Shown here one piece after another: positions 1 to 13,200 of a DNA stretch of 36,538 nucleotides. The stretch is from Reticulitermes lucifugus (taxonomy: Eukaryota > Arthropoda > Insecta > Blattodea > Rhinotermitidae): assembly GCA_026260175.1 (NCBI GenBank), contig JAKCWW010001857.1, positions 1-36,538 of the forward strand. The letters run 5' to 3'. The notes under the pieces are model-generated. The model searched no databases. It worked only from the letters and a program-made list of their open reading frames with translations, and was not told the origin of the DNA. How positions within the stretch are numbered: position 1 is the stretch's first letter; each line of letters starts with the position of its first letter. Made by a program: the position numbers and the translations under genes.

Positions 1-3000
1 CAGTTTTCTGGATTGCCTCCCACTACGGAAGCAAATTTAAAGACGTATTCACGTCAAAAAGGTAAAAGTTACAAATAAAAAAACTAAATACAAACATTTA
101 GAAAGAGAGAGATGAACACGGTAATAACAATTAAGAAGAGAAGGCTGGACAGAGTACTGTAGGTGTTTTAAGTCATTTTACACACTGCACACTGCTGCAA
201 ACAGCAACACAATATTGAGTCATTCCAGTGGTTTCTGTAACCTCCTCGTGTCTCCACTTACGAAGTACGGAGTCCAGAAACTCACCATCGCAACGAACAA
301 TGTGTCAGTAACGTAACCATGCAATACATGGCCAACCCACTGGTTGCTATGAGATTCATACTTTATTGGAACCTTAAGTATGTAGGCTGGCGGAGACGTT
401 GGCGCTTGACCTGTGTATCCACATCGCATGGGCAGCTGTACTTGTGAAAAATAAAACGTCGTTGGGGTACTCAGAACTAACAACTATGCCATGGCTGTGT
501 AATACTATTATTATTAGTGTATGGCGCTACTGGAGATAACATTAGCAGAGGATATTCACTCAACATTACAAAATCAATGACTAGCGATTTGTTTTTCTCA
601 CCAGAACACATACAGGTGTCCCATAAAGTACGCAAGATTTAATTTCGTAATAAAAATCATCATTTATTGAAAAATTACAGATATTTATATTTTAGTACAA
701 AGTGCACTTACTGCGGTTAATAGTGGAAAACGATATCAGACAATCAAGCTGCACAACAAGGAGTCTCGCGGTTCTAAGCTGTCACTGTTACACTAAGTAC
801 ATCAGTACGTGGCAGAACATCGCTAACTCAGAAAAGCCTGTCATTTGGCACGATCCTGGTTAGTTCCATCCAACTCCTACTGTCAGAGCTTATATCCCAA
901 AGGTCCACCTTAATGTCAGCCTATCTCTATGTCGGTCCTCCGAGTAGACGTATCCCACGAGGTTTCTCCATCAAATTTCTGTGTGCATTCCTCACCCGCC
1001 CGCACCCCACCCCTGTGCCAATACCATCTCCTATGCTTCGCTACCGCGACGATATCCATTTACACAGAGTCTTACAAACGTATGGACTTCAAAGTAGTTC
1101 AAATAAGGCCAACCGTACCAACACAAAAAAGATTTAAAGGATTTAAAGGATAAATATTTCGAACAGCTCTGATGACGACGTTACCAGTAGGTACGTAAGA
1201 CACTGGACACTAGGGTTACTGAAGTTCCTGAGTGGCGTTAGTGTACTTCCAATACCATAAATTCGCGTTTCTACCATCTTTTTATTGCCCAGTTTTGGAA
1301 ACGAAAAAGTACAAACTTGGAGTGGCATAGTGATGTAACGTTCACACTAAATTTAATCAAAATCTGCCCAGCGGTTCTCGAGTTGAAGCATGCAGACAGA
1401 GAGCTATGCTGTTTGACATAAGCGATACATTTACACACATCGTACAAAGCAGGCACAATAAATAACTTATTTGGTTACGACACATATTGTCTTGCCATGT
1501 ACGTGGCCGATAAACTGCATCCTCATAGCGATACAAGTGAAGACACAACTACGCAGTGCGCTGGGACCTACATGAACTACTCAGCGTTTAGTGAGTGAAA
1601 CTTGTAAATAGGACAGCATTATTTCCGTTTCCGAGTATTTGGTGTTACATTTGACTCACTATTCCAAATGAAGAATATCTGAATAATCCCCAACGTAACA
1701 TTTTGCTAGTACGTAAAGACTGTGTAGTTACACACCGGCAATAAAAACGCGCAACCGAGACGCGTAACAGTTTTGCTATTCCTGCGAAGATATATCAGTG
1801 TAGTGCGGTCTTGCTACACTCCCTGCCATACCAGGTTGGAAATTCTCTACTTAAATATTTCGGTCTCCAGACCTTCCTCCAATCCAAGCTCCTGTCACGT
1901 ATCTTCTGATACAATATTTGTCAATTCCTATCAAATTGATATTAATATTAATAACCTATGTGTATTTCAGTATATGTAAAGTCATTTACATCCTGAGACG
2001 CACAATAGCCATATGATGTTCCTCCAAACGTGTTACATTTAGCGGCCATCTTCCTCTTCTCAAATCAGTCGTAAACCGGTTTGATACCAGTAACATTAAC
2101 ATGAGACATATGAGATGTCACGATCTCAATGTAAAAGCAAACGAAACAAACACAAATTTATATCACATACGCGGAAGGCTGTGTCTGTCCTGTACTGTAG
2201 CAGTCCTTCTAATTTGACATATTTCAATATGTTACACGGATGTCAACAAAAGCAGTCATAGACATTTCTTGTGTCGTGGACATAAAATCCGAACTTTGTT
2301 CGAAATCATTACAATCAACTCTGGAATATGAATTCCTCATGCAATAAACCAAGAGCCACAAACATTCCAAATAATAAAAAACTCAGATAAAATTATCGTG
2401 TAACCGATAAAAAATTGCTTCCCCCGTTTGCAGGTTACTAACAATCACGTTATTGGACCGAGCACTCAGCGCTCTAAGCACCAACAGCGAGCATTTTCTA
2501 ACCGCCTCTCTGCGTAACGATATTATGCAATTTTAAGAGAAAGCTTCCAGGTAAGCAAAACGGAATACATTACATGGCAAATGGATTTAATGAGCGGTCC
2601 TTTAGAGTCTGTAGTGGTTAGACCATATTTCATTAACGAAAAAGTTTACAGGCTCAATTCTAAGCGTCTGTGTATGTTTGCTTTTGAACTAGTTGGTGGT
2701 ACATAATCATGAAAAATGAGCGACGATTCTGAGTATCAAAGCAGAAGTTTATGTTACTGTACTACAACACGCTATTCTTCATATTGGCCTAAGATCCTAC
2801 ACCTTTCTGCCGCCAGTCTCAAATATTTGATCAGAGATGTACCAACAAAATTAACTTAATTGTTAACACATTCAGTAATTCAAATACTGAATCCCGAAGT
2901 CTGTTATCCTGAGGTTGCTTTCATGAGGTTTCTCGTCCTGGCATTAAACTACCTTGGTGACAATCTCCAGGACTTGTACTCAGAATCAGACGAAAAATAT

Positions 3001-3089
3001 ACACAGGAACTGTCCACACTACAGGACACGTAACAACGGCGTGAAAGTGTAAAGATGTACGTTCCAAGTGGCTGATTAATAACTGACAT
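1..3089. other. No gene recognised; presumed upstream intron or flank
   Basis: AT-rich DNA with scattered short frames that look like chance. Apart from the possible mariner end near 611 and a tandem GATTTAAAG pair near 1131-1149, I see nothing to annotate. Confidence 0.6.
605..645. mobile_element. Possible solo terminal repeat of a mariner-type element
   Basis: ACAGGTGTCCCATAAAGT at about 611-628 resembles the ACAGGGTGTCCCATAAAGT-type ends of insect Tc1/mariner elements as I remember them. I found no partner end and no transposase next to it. Confidence 0.25.
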
Positions 3090-3686
3090 ACACAGAGTGA
3101 TACAGGACGAAACGTCAATATTTTGGGAGCTGAAAGTACCGGTAATTGTGTGAAGAAAGTTTATATAAACATGTGTCTAACTATGAATGGTTACCGAGAT
3201 GGAGCTGTTTGAATCTCCAGACCTAACTCCGTTACATTTTTGTTTTTGGGGTTGAACAAAGGGCAAAGTTTAAAAAGAAAGGTAGCTACAAGAGACGAAT
3301 TGCTCGCTCGTATATTAGATGCTGCTGCCCGCATAAAGAAACGTGAAAATCAACTCACACGACCAAAACGCGATCTTCGCACAAGAGTTGCAAAGTGCAC
3401 TCAAGTTTACGGTGCGATTTTCGAACATACATTGTGAACTGTAACAAATTTGTCGTTTCTGTGTAACAAATTTTTTATTCAAACATTAAATTAAAATTAA
3501 ATTAACAGTAAGTAATTTATCTTTCTTTATTGTCATTTACAATGCCTTTGTGTTTGTAGAATCAAACAGCTCTATTTCGGTAACAATTCAGAATTAGATA
3601 CATGTTCATATGAACTTTTCTTCTCATAATGACCGATAGTATAATTTCCTAAAATATTGGCCTTTCCTCCTGCATCACCCTGTATA
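3090..3686 (+). mobile_element. Degraded Tc1/mariner-superfamily element with long (about 128 bp) terminal inverted repeats
   Basis: The left end (3090-3216) and right end (3558-3686) are inverted copies of each other over about 128 bp. The outer 40 bp pair with about eight mismatches (left GAGTGATACAGG against right GGGTGATGCAGG). The inner part carries TTACCGAGATGGAGCTG on the left and TTACCGAAATAGAGCTG in the inverted right end. The right end terminates in CACCCTGTATA, a typical end for this superfamily with a TA target site. Between the repeats is only the C-terminal part of a transposase gene, so the element is an internally deleted copy that cannot move by itself. Confidence 0.8.
3211..3437 (+). 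pseudogene. C-terminal fragment of a mariner-type transposase (frameshifted)
   Basis: The frame starting at 3211 reads ESPDLTPLHFCFWG, the hallmark SPDLTPLDF-WG block near the end of mariner-like transposases. It then stops. The similarity continues in another frame from about 3285, with ATRDELLARILDAAARIKKR through to YGAIFEHTL and a stop at 3435-3437, the usual end of these proteins. The N-terminal DNA-binding region and the first catalytic aspartates are absent, and at least one frameshift separates the two blocks. It is a relic with no expected function. Confidence 0.78.
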
Positions 3687-4945
3687 AATCACTATGAAAA
3701 CTGAAACCAAATTCGATCTTAACTCCTAATACATGCTCACTGCAAAGTCGAGTCTATTAATTTCCCACGGCTTACACCTTCATTAATGCATACGAAATAC
3801 AGAACGCAATGCGGATGACTGGAAGGAAATGCATTAAATGTCTTCTGTCCGTTTAACGCTCAAAGTCTGCACAGCAAAATTTAGTGAATGCAAGCAACAG
3901 TGGTTGAAAATTTTCGATGAAGAGGCTCTTTCGTAGTTATAAATACATCCAGTTCCCAAACGGCGATATTAACACGACGAAAAATTTACCTTGTGAGTAA
4001 CATTCTTACGACAAACCGGCTTCCTAGAACTTGACAATGCAGCTTAAGTGTGCAGATACCCACACTGGTAGGGTCTGAGTCTGCTGTACCAGTCTGTGTT
4101 CTCGTCCGTACCATTATCCAAGAATAACTAACAAATCTCAGACGAAATTTTCCGATCAGGAAAACCTCGAATAGGATAGAAATCTTGCTATCAACCGCAG
4201 AACCACCCTGTAATTAAAAACAAGACGTCTAAAAGAGAATAACAACAACTGATTTACGTGACACTCAAGACTAAATTATACTGACATTATTGGCTAAGCT
4301 CACCTCTGCTCATACATTTGCCAGATCACCTCTTTATCGAAGGTCGAACAACGTGAAATGTACATGCAGATTCTGCTTAGATTTGTAACATTTACTGAAA
4401 TTTCATCAACACTCCTTACGTGAATTTCATGTCCTGCTCTCAGACCAACCAGTGCGCGTATCCATAAGGTAAACAGAAAGTTAAGCCAAGTCTCATAGTG
4501 CAAGTTCCACATCCCACGTATTAAAACAAGAGTCAGAGAGACTTGTGGTATGAGTCCGCATCTCCGTGTGCCTGCTGTCCAAATAATACTTGAAACAAAT
4601 AAGAAAAGGCATTCCGTATAAACATGAGACCAGCAGACACCACTCTACATTAGTACTTGCCAAATTCAATAATATAAATATAGCGGCTGTGCGAATTTCT
4701 GAGGCGGCTTTGTGGAAGCAGATCGTCATATGAAATGTACAGTAAACATTTCTAAATTGTGCACGGTCATTTGTTTCTGCATGTTAACGATCACAAACGT
4801 GGCGCGAAACTTGTGAGATATTTGACAAATTTACCGTAGTCCAGACCTGTGACAATTACGCACAAAATCTGTGTACCAAACTTCTTATTATTAGAAACTA
4901 ACTACTTGCATATACAAAATATATATTATATACACATAATATTCC
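3687..4945. other. No gene recognised
   Basis: AT-rich. The minus-strand frames at 4300-4729 have no recognisable content. Confidence 0.6.
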
Positions 4946-4985
4946 CTCCTACATGTTTCGGCGGTCGACCGCCATCATCAGGAAG
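4946..4985 (-). ncRNA. Hammerhead ribozyme-like motif of Penelope-like element type
   Basis: Read on the minus strand, the sequence has the core CTGATGA (4975-4981), a perfect 5-bp stem II (GGCGG/CCGCC around a TCGA loop) and then GAAA (4956-4959). The following ACATGTA contains the self-complementary ACATGT and supplies the minimal stem III and a U-H cleavage site (GUA). The next bases GGAG can pair with CTTC just before the core, giving a 4-bp stem I. Cleavage would fall between 4950 and 4949. Minimal type I hammerheads with a palindromic ACAUGU are known from Penelope-like retroelements. One caution is that a single extra U sits between the core and stem II. Activity is not established. 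Confidence 0.55.
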
Positions 4986-7017
4986 TAACAAGAAAAACCT
5001 AATGAAGCTTTAAAACCTAATGACGGCATTATTTATGTAATATAAGTTAAAAAAACTTAACATAGTTATTTCTTCGTGTAAAGTAAAATTATCAAGTGAG
5101 TGTATGTTTTGGCTTAGAATTTGTTGCAAATATATATTGGATAAATTTATTATAGTCTTGATATACGTTGTGTTTATGAGAACGAGCACTACATGTACTA
5201 GTAGGTACTATTATACTCTTCTCAATATCACAGAATGTGGCATGGCGTCATATACGAGTATATTCGTGAACTTCGACATGTTGAATCACGTTGCTATGTT
5301 TTACTGTTTGTCGCACCACGTGTGTGTGTGTGTGTGTGGCAAAATTTAACCACTTAAAGTTCAGTGTCAAATTTATGCATATTTAAAATTTAAAAATCCG
5401 CGTTTTGCACACAAACTGGACTTTTTTGCGCCGTATCATTATTACAATAGAAACCGACTGTTTCCTTAAACCACATTCACCGAATGGTCTTTCCAACGGA
5501 AACACGCTGTGTTCTGTGTGAAACAGAAACTGAATTTTGGAAAATAAAGTACAATAGTATTAGTAATGAAAGGGTTCAGGGAATGTAGGATCCACAAGTT
5601 ATTTCCGGAACTTCTTGTGAATTTCTTTATGGGCACGAATCCGTAACAAAACCCGTTCATCTATCAGACAGACAGCGCCAGTTAACACTGATGTCACGTA
5701 CTGACAGCAGTGACAGTTCAAAAGACACTATGCAGTGTAACCGGTGAGGAATATGTGTGGGCCAGCAACGTGATGTAAACCTATAGACTTCGCCATTGCA
5801 ACTGAACATAAAATGGACGTCTAGGTGGCCTATGTTCACAACATAATTCATGGCGACCTGCGCAACCACTACGCACTTCCTGAACCTACTCCATCTTATA
5901 CGGGTGACACATTTTCCAGAGGGCGGTGGTAGAGACAAACTACCTGTCTCCTAAAGCAGCTTGCGTGGTGCTTTCCTTTGACCACCAGTGAACGTAACCT
6001 CATGCGCGGACTGACATACGTAGCCGAATGAAAATGTTTAATGGTTCTCTGAACAGGCAGAAATTTCATTAAACGGCACACCGAAGGAATGATTGAGCAG
6101 ATGCATTTCTGGGTGTTTTTGGTTAAATTAATCAGTCCCTGATCACGTAGCAGTTAGTGATGTAGCAAACATCATTATAGGCTCATCGAGTTTAGTCGTT
6201 ACTTAACTCAGAAGCCAACAGGCATTAAAAAAAAGGAAACATTTGTGACTCCTACCATTAGTTGTATATACAGAAAAGTTAGAATTCCTATGGCGAGTGA
6301 CAGGGTAATGAATCTTTGAGTTCCACGAAAGGCAGGGCATTCCTGTGATAGCTGGCAGTCTCTAAAGAAAGATTTGCCCTGAGAATTTAGTAAATTATCG
6401 CGGTTATGTTTAGGTTTCCAGATAGGAGACTTGAAGAGCAATTACTTTGACAGTACCGATTCGTGTTTACACTAACCAAGCATAATGTACTTCTCAACCC
6501 TCAGCAGGACTACAGATCTTCTGCTGATACGACAAAAACGTAGGTGGGAACTAAGCTCACTTCACTTGCAGTTCCAAACGTTCTTGAAACCAAAGTGAAT
6601 CCAGAAGTGTCGGTAATCCAATTACATCGCGCGCACTAGGAGCGCATTAATTAGACAGGATATAGCATACAATGTTCATGCATAAAATCAAAGGCGAATT
6701 TGGCACATTACTGTGTCTAAATGGGTGAAATAGTCATGTAAATACAGACATTTTCATTGTACGCTTAAAGGAAACACACAACCATCCAATTAATAACCTA
6801 GATGAGTTTGTATACGTTTCCAACTCAAACAGCAGACTGGGGAACGGCAAAACACGAAATAAATATAAAATGTTCACAGCATCAATAATTGAAAGTTTCA
6901 TGAGGAAAGAGGCAACTCCAAACACGGAAAGATTGAATTCGAAGAATCAGTAACAACCATATGTCACAGGGTCCAAGGCGTTGTGTGCTCTCAAAGAGAA
7001 TTTTTATCATGAGGTCT
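4986..7017. other. No gene recognised
   Basis: Apart from the (GT)9 tract, the sequence is anonymous. A 93-codon minus frame at 5657-5938 has no recognised domain. If the hammerhead at 4946-4985 belongs to a Penelope copy, its body should lie on this side in minus orientation, but I see no reverse transcriptase here. Confidence 0.55.
5320..5338 (+). repeat. (GT)9 microsatellite
   Basis: Nine GT units plus one base, uninterrupted. Confidence 0.95.
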
Positions 7018-7226
7018 TCGCTCTTCTGGGAGTTATGCAACGTTGATTTGTAGTTAGTACCAGACGTTTCGGGACAACCTATCGGTCCCACCTTCAAGGG
7101 CCAAGCAGTCCAAGAGGAATGTATTCTTCCTTGACTGCTTGACCCATGAAGATGGGACAGATAGGTTGTCCCGAAACGTCCGGAAATAACCACCAATCAA
7201 CGCTGCGTTACATTCCAGAAGATCGA
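7018..7226. repeat. Near-perfect 209-bp palindrome (foldback repeat)
   Basis: The left arm (7018-7121) and right arm (7122-7226) are reverse complements over about 100 bp with few mismatches and almost no spacer. For example, ACGTTTCGGGACAACCTATC on the left returns inverted on the right. A transcript would fold into one long hairpin. The minus-strand frames through it contain phrases (TFRDNLSVPSS, ALEGGTDRLSRNV, SGTNYKSTLHN) that I associate with very common repeats in cockroach and termite gene models. It is therefore probably one copy of an interspersed palindromic family. No transposase is visible. Confidence 0.75.
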
Positions 7227-7409
7227 AAATATCATTTGCACCGCGGCGGAAGCCTGAAATTATCACACGTACACAAAACCAGATAACAATCAAGGCATAC
7301 ATACTCAACAAAACAAATACATTACGACTCATTACATTACGACAAAATGTTTAAATGCTTGTGTTATTTTACTGTTAAGCAGATCATTTAATCAATGTTC
7401 GTCATTTTT

Positions 7410-7445
7410 ATGACGATGGTGATGATGATGATGACGATGTTGACG
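7410..7445 (+). repeat. Imperfect (GAT)n microsatellite
   Basis: Runs of GATGAT with occasional C or GT changes. The Met-rich frame starting at 7395 is a by-product. Confidence 0.85.
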
Positions 7446-10203
7446 ACCGGTAATCATGACGATATTTCGAGTGCAATGCAGTGGAATGGCTATTACATTA
7501 AAACTACAAAATTATCATGTGTTTACATAAACACCGAACGTAAGCTCTACAGTGCCATTCACAACACCGCCTGGCTTCAATTTATCTGCTCGCGGCAAAA
7601 TATATGCATATAACGTATTTATTGCTGACGTTAGTTCAAACTGAATTCACCTTTAGTAACCATCACTTCATTATTCCAGGAAAGCCAGAACAGTGCGATG
7701 CTACACCACGCCTGTCCCCGATCTCAGCGTTATGGTAGTGACGGCAAATGTCATTATGAACTTCCATACTTCACACGATTACAATATTGTGATCTTTAAG
7801 ATATCTGAACAGAAGCACAATTAGGCGCACTAGAAATACGAGTAAATACGAGTAACTGCGAACTTATTACAGTACCGCCGTACGCGTAAAATTTGTATAA
7901 TCAGGAATAACATCGCTTTGTAAATCACTTAGTGACTGTGTATTGTAGGCTACAGGTTTTGCAGCATGTAATGAGAAGTGACGACTCTGTATCGGTTGTT
8001 TACAACAGATTTAGTATCACCTAATGGGACGTCAGATGAATAATTATGAAGCGGGATGTATCGGGGAAGAAACTGTCACAGCCCATATAAAGATTATATT
8101 GCAACGTTTCGTATACTAAATACCCGAGTAAAACCATGCAAAACTGAAATCGCAAAGGATAGTGTCTCCAAAGAGATTCTACACTAGCACACTTTTAGCA
8201 AGACAGGTTCATGACTGCTCAGCTAACACTCTCGGCCTGACGATACCGACGATAACAGGAACAACAGCAAATATATTTATTGTGCAACAGTCTTTGTTGT
8301 GCCGAAGATCAAAGTAAGAGGCGAGAAGGAAATTTGGAATAACTTCTGTCGTAGTCTGGTTAACAAAAATAAGTTTTAATTAATGACAACTCACAAAGCT
8401 TTTCTTTTAAACTTCGTATATTCATTTCAGCAGTTTTCTATTTTCACATTTAATTATGTACGCAGTAATTCAAGAACGCTACTGTCCATCTCTTGTACAG
8501 TAATCACTCAAATCACAGAAATCATGAAGCAAACGTACCTAATAAGTTAACCGGCATTACGTGGTTAAGTGGAAAACATATCAGATAGTAAATAAATGAA
8601 CCAGTTTTACAAATTACGAACAAGATTCGGCATGAGGTCTAAACAATCGTCGCCGATATAAAGAATGTAATAACTAGGCAAGATCCTACGCACATTTCAG
8701 ATATCCGAGGGACAGCAAATAACTATTCGAAAGTGTACAAAGAAACCTTAACCCTTCAAAGACTGAGATTAACCTCAACTCTATTCAAAGGTTTAGTTCG
8801 TACCGCGCAGTAAACACACTCCACCTCGGTTATAAAAACCTATCAGTTAATGCAGTACAGTGAAATAATCGCTGTTTGTTCTGAGATCCACACAAAACAC
8901 ATACACACATTGTGTAGGCAGAACGTGGTACGTATAATAATCACTACATTTTAATTGGTTGAAACAGACTTCGCGCTCCCAACACCAAACACTAGAACGA
9001 AATGTGGCCAGCTAGCGCCTCGTAGTCCCATTCAGTCAGGCAATAAAAAAGGGCTACGAGTACACAAGTCGCAGCGAAGGTCGCACATTTGAACTTCATT
9101 TAAAAAAAACAATTCCAAGAACGTCATATGATTATGCAACACATCGACAGAAACTGAAAAAGTGTCGTATGAACGGACATAATTTCTAATCTTACATCCG
9201 CCTGTTTCTGGAGAACAGACAATGAGGACCGAACTTTTACACTGGCTTGGTTGTTCGTGCTAAGAAATTATTATACTATCAATACGATTGGTTTTCATGC
9301 GCCTACTACTAAAAACAACAAATATTTACTTTAAAAAAGTTTCAAATATAAATGAGATCTGTAATACACTAATGTCATTACGTGCCAGTCTCTTTGTTAC
9401 AGCCATTCTTGAGGATTAAACCAAAAGAGCTCCACTACTTCGAGTCTAGCAATGAACTAGCAAATTAAGTCTATGTGCAAGGAGCAGTTTCAGAAATGAC
9501 ATATGCGAAAATACGGCCTCCCTGTTATGCGTTAATTTATTTAATTCGTGCAAATAACTTTACGTTAAAGACGCTCTCTGGTTACGAAACCGGAACGTCA
9601 CAAGAAAGCCCACACAAAAGCCCAACGCTACCTACGACAATGATCTAGTTCCATACAAATGACGAACATCAGAAAAGAAATTCCTAACAGACATTCTGTT
9701 TGCAAATCTTATCCTTTGAACAGACCATCCTAAAACTCCTGGGGTTACATACCCCATCAGTACTGTTAGAAAAGTTCCACGGTTATGTAATTACCTCCAT
9801 TCCCCACGTACGCCTTACGAACCAGGTTATCTCAAACAGTAACTGCATTTATATTTGGTAGGCACACGGCAGGAGTCTCGGCCCAGACGTCACCTATGTG
9901 CCAGAATTTCACAGCTTTCTTGAAAGAGACCGCAAAGCAACTAATTCGAAATACAGTCTTAATTTGTTGTTGGTCCAAATACTTTCTCCTGACTTATAAT
10001 CACAAGGAAGACATCTCTCATTACTATACGCATTATATTGTATAGTAATTCCTCGCCCTTTTACTGATATCAACATGAATTTAGCAGATCACAATGTACG
10101 AGCACTTATGCCGTCTTGAAATAACCTCCGACTACAGTAGGCAGCCTTAGAAAGAGTTTTAATGAGGTCTGTTGAACAGCACAGGCAAACTCGGATTTTA
10201 TTA

Positions 10204-10227
<24 letters not shown>
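10204..10227 (+). repeat. (CT)12 microsatellite
   Basis: Twelve uninterrupted CT units. The SLSLSLS frame that crosses it is a by-product of the repeat. Confidence 0.95.
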
Positions 10228-10235
<8 letters not shown>

Positions 10236-13200
10236 CTTACATGAGCAGAAGCATGGGTATATGGGACTTAAATTTCAGTCGAATTACCAATGCTATAAAC
10301 GCACGGAACCGAAAAGGAGCATAGAGCTAGCTTCCTGTTCTCGCTCCCACACAAACTCTTTAGTTCTCATGTATTGGCATCTAGACGGGAAACTCTACAT
10401 ATCTCGAGTGAATTTGTGTAAAATGTTTCACACCAAGTGACACACATAATATTGGCTTCTTTAAAGGCACGCTCGCTCGCTTTAATGAAAAGCTCGTGTG
10501 CGCAGTTAACGCCGGATACATTTGTAATAACAGGCTATGTGTATAACTTCGTGCCCTACATAAATGGCGCGTATACACATATTAGGCACCAAAATGGCGG
10601 TTTAAGGACCATCGTATTCCGAGCTATGTGCACAGATCATCCACTATTGGTGACAAAGTGCGTCAGGAAAGTTGAAACTTAGCTACACTGTTTTGGAACA
10701 CAAGTGAAGACCAAAAAGTACAAAATCTACAAAATTAATTGAAGTGAAAAAGTCTTAAACACACAAATATTGTTGAGACATTTCTTTTAAGGGGGCTACG
10801 GAAAACGTTACAATTGGATTTTACAACTGGGAGCAACGGCACAGCACTGGGAACATAACAAATAAACACACAACAAATTTCGTGTATGTTGTTAGTCAGT
10901 ATGCACTGTACCTAATGAATTTTAAATATCTTACAGGTACAAAATTCAATGGCGCAAAACCAAACGCTTCTCGAAACTACATAGGATCGATTATTTCACA
11001 CTGGTACAATGCAGGAGATTAGTAACAATTTTGGATAATTTAGATATCTAAGTGACACAAAATGCTGAAAAACTGTTCACCAAAACAGATATAATGTGAT
11101 CGCAACAAAGCAAACGAATCGAGCATAAAGTTACCATCAATTCAATTCCCATCATCTTCTTTCCCCTAAGGAAATTAATTCCTAAGTGACTCGTTTTCAC
11201 ACTGCATACAGGGAAGCATCAATGATCAATAAATAACATGCAGGGGTCAAAGTAATCGTTAATATTCAAGGCCAATACGTCTTTAGACGGCACGTGGAAG
11301 AGCAGCCAAACAGATTCCGGATATATTATTGCATTCCACACAACACAATTCAATCTCTATGCTTAGCGACTCACAGATTTGTATTACCAATTACCGATTG
11401 CGAAATGGGTGGTTCTAGTTCAGAGAGGGGGTGGTGGGGTTAGAAACCTTAGCCTCACTCCCGCCTGTGTTAATTAGAAACAACGTTAGCACAATCCAAG
11501 CCCTGTTAATATGATTATGCCTGACTCAAGGGACGTCCTCAGAGACCGCGCCTCCACTCACACTTCTGATCTTCAGCCAGTAGATTAATTCGTACCAGCA
11601 GATCCGAGGGGTAACAGGAAACACTCATCATAATTAACACACATCAGGGGAAGCAGAGTGTAAATCCTCTACTTCTTGATTGAACTGGCTCAGAACAGAG
11701 TTCAGTACTTGTGAACGTTGCATTGCACCTTAGATGCGACGAAAGTAGTTAACTTCTTCACCAACTACACACAGTTATATAAATCTCAAGGAGGACTCTG
11801 CTCCACAGAGTTGCTTAGTTGGAGTCGTTAGTTCAACATTGAGTAGCAATATTTTCTTAAATAGTTGCTGCAATCTGACCTACATTTCGCTCCCCCCCCA
11901 AAGTTTTGAACAATATGGAGTAATTGTAAAGGACAGATTATGTTACCTTCTAAAGAACTTGCAAAAACCGAACTGGAAATCTGCCTATCTCGTAACTTAA
12001 AGAAGCATAAGAATATAGCTTTTGTACACACTCACGTACAACTATTGTACACATATGCTATTAACGTCGCAGTCTACGCAGTAGATCAGTATCGACGAGA
12101 TTGTTGTACGTGGTGAAATGGATTGAATGGGGTGGGGTTGCCTTCCCGGTAGTACACTGAAAGTACTATAGGAATCCAAGCAAATTCATAGTAGCCCGCA
12201 TGACAGCCGAGATTCAAAGTCAGTACCTCCAGATTACATGTGAGACACATCACATCGTGTAAAAATCATTAAAACAGTCCAGTAAATCAACTCATTAACA
12301 CAAATGTAATAGTATTTAGAACCCGTGGTTGCTCTTCCACTGGAAAGTCAGCATCACGAACATTTCCCATTCCTGCATGTAGAGCGTCGTTCAGAGTCGT
12401 GGTCATACAAATGAACTAACCACGTGGCAACTCAGCATCACACCTTCAAGACGGCACGCCACTAGCCCGTCATCTTGAACTCGCTGTTTATCCACGGCGC
12501 CTACCAGCAACGGACGATCGCACATGCTAAAACATTAATGAAGGTGTCATTTATCCAGCCAGTGATAAGACTCATTGCACACGGAACATGTGTACGACAC
12601 ATTTACGTGCAACATACATGAACCGTGTTCGCATTTGAATGCCTCTCATGAAACCTGAATGAGAGAGTGGCTGCCACTGTTTAGTATGATGGGCCGGAAT
12701 GGCTATGTGAGTAGCAGACTGCTGAATCTCGAATACCGGCAGAAGCGCTTGACATCGCGTTCAAACCAGCTGTCAGACTCAATCACCCCCCTATAGAGTG
12801 GATAGGAGGCTCCTCCGATACCGGATCTTCAAGCAGACCACTCACCTAGAGTCAATATCTGGAATGCATGGAGCATTACTTACAAACCCGCAAAGCGTTC
12901 GCATGGTGCGGTGCTTAGGCGCAGGGGCACATTCGCCTTTATGCTTTAATTTGAGAAGTTCATGGTTCCGGAATCAGGAACGTTTATCAGTTGCTAACTT
13001 AATTACCTCCATCTAGCAGCGTTTCTTTAGATCTCACAGTCGCTCAGCTGGTCAAGAGATTCCCCTACTGCACGGAACCTGAGGACTATGCTGAGGAACG
13101 TTATTTCGTTATAACCATCCCGCGGAATTGTACAATTAAAATCAATCTGTGTACTTCCAAAATCATCGTGCCAAACCTTTCACGCATTGGCAAGGCGTTT

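Noticed and set aside
2549-2556. CCAG|GTAAGC considered as a splice donor of a missing upstream receptor exon
   Set aside because: The sequence before it encodes no GPCR-like frame, and such donor-like words are frequent by chance.
5104-5349. Hydrophobic + strand frame considered as a TM1-type exon of the receptor
   Set aside because: It lacks the TM1/TM2 motifs (GN, LAxxD), ends in the GT repeat, and its hydrophobicity follows from T-rich codons.
10162-10440. 92-codon frame with a leucine-serine run resembling a signal peptide
   Set aside because: The LSLSLSLS stretch is the (CT)12 microsatellite translated, and the rest is not recognisable.
12690-12780. GGAATGGCTATGTGAG followed by GCGTTCAAACC as a possible SINE head
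   Set aside because: Both boxes are weak, spacing is uncertain and no second copy was found in the window.
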